Assembly (NCBI GenBank): GCA_031256015.1
Contig: JAIRRK010000213.1
Coordinates: forward strand, 1-7,154
Length of the DNA: 7,154 nucleotides
Source: Dysgonamonadaceae bacterium
Lineage (GTDB): Bacteria; Bacteroidota; Bacteroidia; Bacteroidales; Azobacteroidaceae
Direction: 5' to 3'
The notes beneath the pieces were generated by a model. It ran no database searches. It saw only the letters and a program-made list of their open reading frames with translations, and was not told where the DNA came from. A program made the position numbers and the translations under genes. Shown one piece after another: positions 7,134-7,154 of the stretch. Every line of letters begins with the position of its first letter. Position 1 is the stretch's first letter.

Positions 7134-7154
7134 GGCGAAAATAATTACGCTCTC
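7134..7154 (+). other. ssrA: tmRNA proteolysis-tag reading frame, first seven codons
   Basis: Starting at the GGC resume codon (7134-7136) the frame reads G-E-N-N-Y-A-L and is cut by the window edge. With the alanine carried by the tmRNA itself, the full tag is expected to be A-GENNYALAA, the form I associate with Porphyromonas-like Bacteroidales; Bacteroides species have GETNYALAA. The last two Ala codons and stop are inferred. Confidence 0.88.

Larger units (their letters stand above)
7039..7154 (+). ncRNA. ssrA: Transfer-messenger RNA, 5' part (cut by the window edge)
   Basis: This is the first 116 bases of tmRNA, the RNA that with SmpB frees ribosomes stalled on broken mRNAs and tags the unfinished protein for degradation. 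GGGGTTG at 7039-7045 is the 5' strand of the acceptor stem, followed by the tRNA-like segment ending in the conserved GACAGCGGGTAGAAG. A pseudoknot (PK1) lies at 7086-7118 and the tag reading frame starts at 7134. From family knowledge, the missing 3' part should hold the last tag codons and stop, further pseudoknots, a TPsiC arm and an acceptor strand complementary to the 5' end. The 5' end is placed by the acceptor stem and is accurate to about one base. The one-piece form (not a permuted two-piece tmRNA) is supported by the tRNA-like 5' end preceding the tag. Confidence 0.95.

Noticed and set aside
1..7154. Search by eye for CRISPR repeats, insertion-sequence ends, phage genes, toxin-antitoxin or defence genes.
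   Set aside because: No regularly spaced repeats, transposase motifs or terminal inverted repeats were seen, and coding capacity is fully taken by four ordinary genes and ssrA.

Overview
The window is ordinary chromosomal DNA from a member of the Bacteroidota, most likely order Bacteroidales. Four independent signs point there. Every upstream region carries an exact copy of the Bacteroidota -7 promoter box TAnnTTTG. Start codons lack Shine-Dalgarno sequences and have A-rich leaders instead. The secreted protease ends in a type IX secretion (T9SS) C-terminal sorting domain. The partial tmRNA at the right edge encodes a proteolysis tag that begins GENNYAL, the Bacteroidales type. A T9SS cargo protein argues for a Porphyromonas/Tannerella/Dysgonomonas/Paludibacter-like lineage rather than the genus Bacteroides, but the species cannot be fixed from this sequence.

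Layout, left to right. (1) 1-536, minus strand: N-terminal 178 residues of a YihX-like HAD phosphatase, cut by the window edge. (2) 537-696: divergent promoter region with one TAnnTTTG box for each side. (3) 697-2076, plus strand: cytosolic M24B metallopeptidase (Xaa-Pro aminopeptidase/prolidase type), complete. (4) 2082-4766, minus strand: 4-alpha-glucanotransferase of the DPE2 type, with two N-terminal CBM20 starch-binding domains and a large insertion inside the GH77 catalytic domain. Its stop codon lies only 5 bases from that of the peptidase, tail to tail. (5) 4788-6878, minus strand: secreted M6-family zinc metalloprotease with signal peptide, propeptide, HExxHxxGxxD zinc site, a probable Fn3-like domain and a T9SS sorting domain. 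It lies 21 bases upstream of malQ and the two are probably co-transcribed. (6) 6879-7038: second divergent promoter region. (7) 7039-7154, plus strand: 5' part of the tmRNA gene ssrA, cut by the window edge inside the tag reading frame.

The genes do not form an obvious pathway. They are housekeeping or general catabolic functions: peptide breakdown outside the cell (M6) and inside it (M24B), malto-oligosaccharide/glycan recycling (MalQ), phosphosugar dephosphorylation (HAD) and ribosome rescue (tmRNA). No mobile element, CRISPR array, phage gene or defence system was seen, and no stretch of more than 300 bases lacks a gene. The points most worth a second look are the DPE2 architecture of MalQ, the unexpected M6-malQ pairing, and the start-codon choice for the M24B gene. 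I found no evidence of a novel system here.
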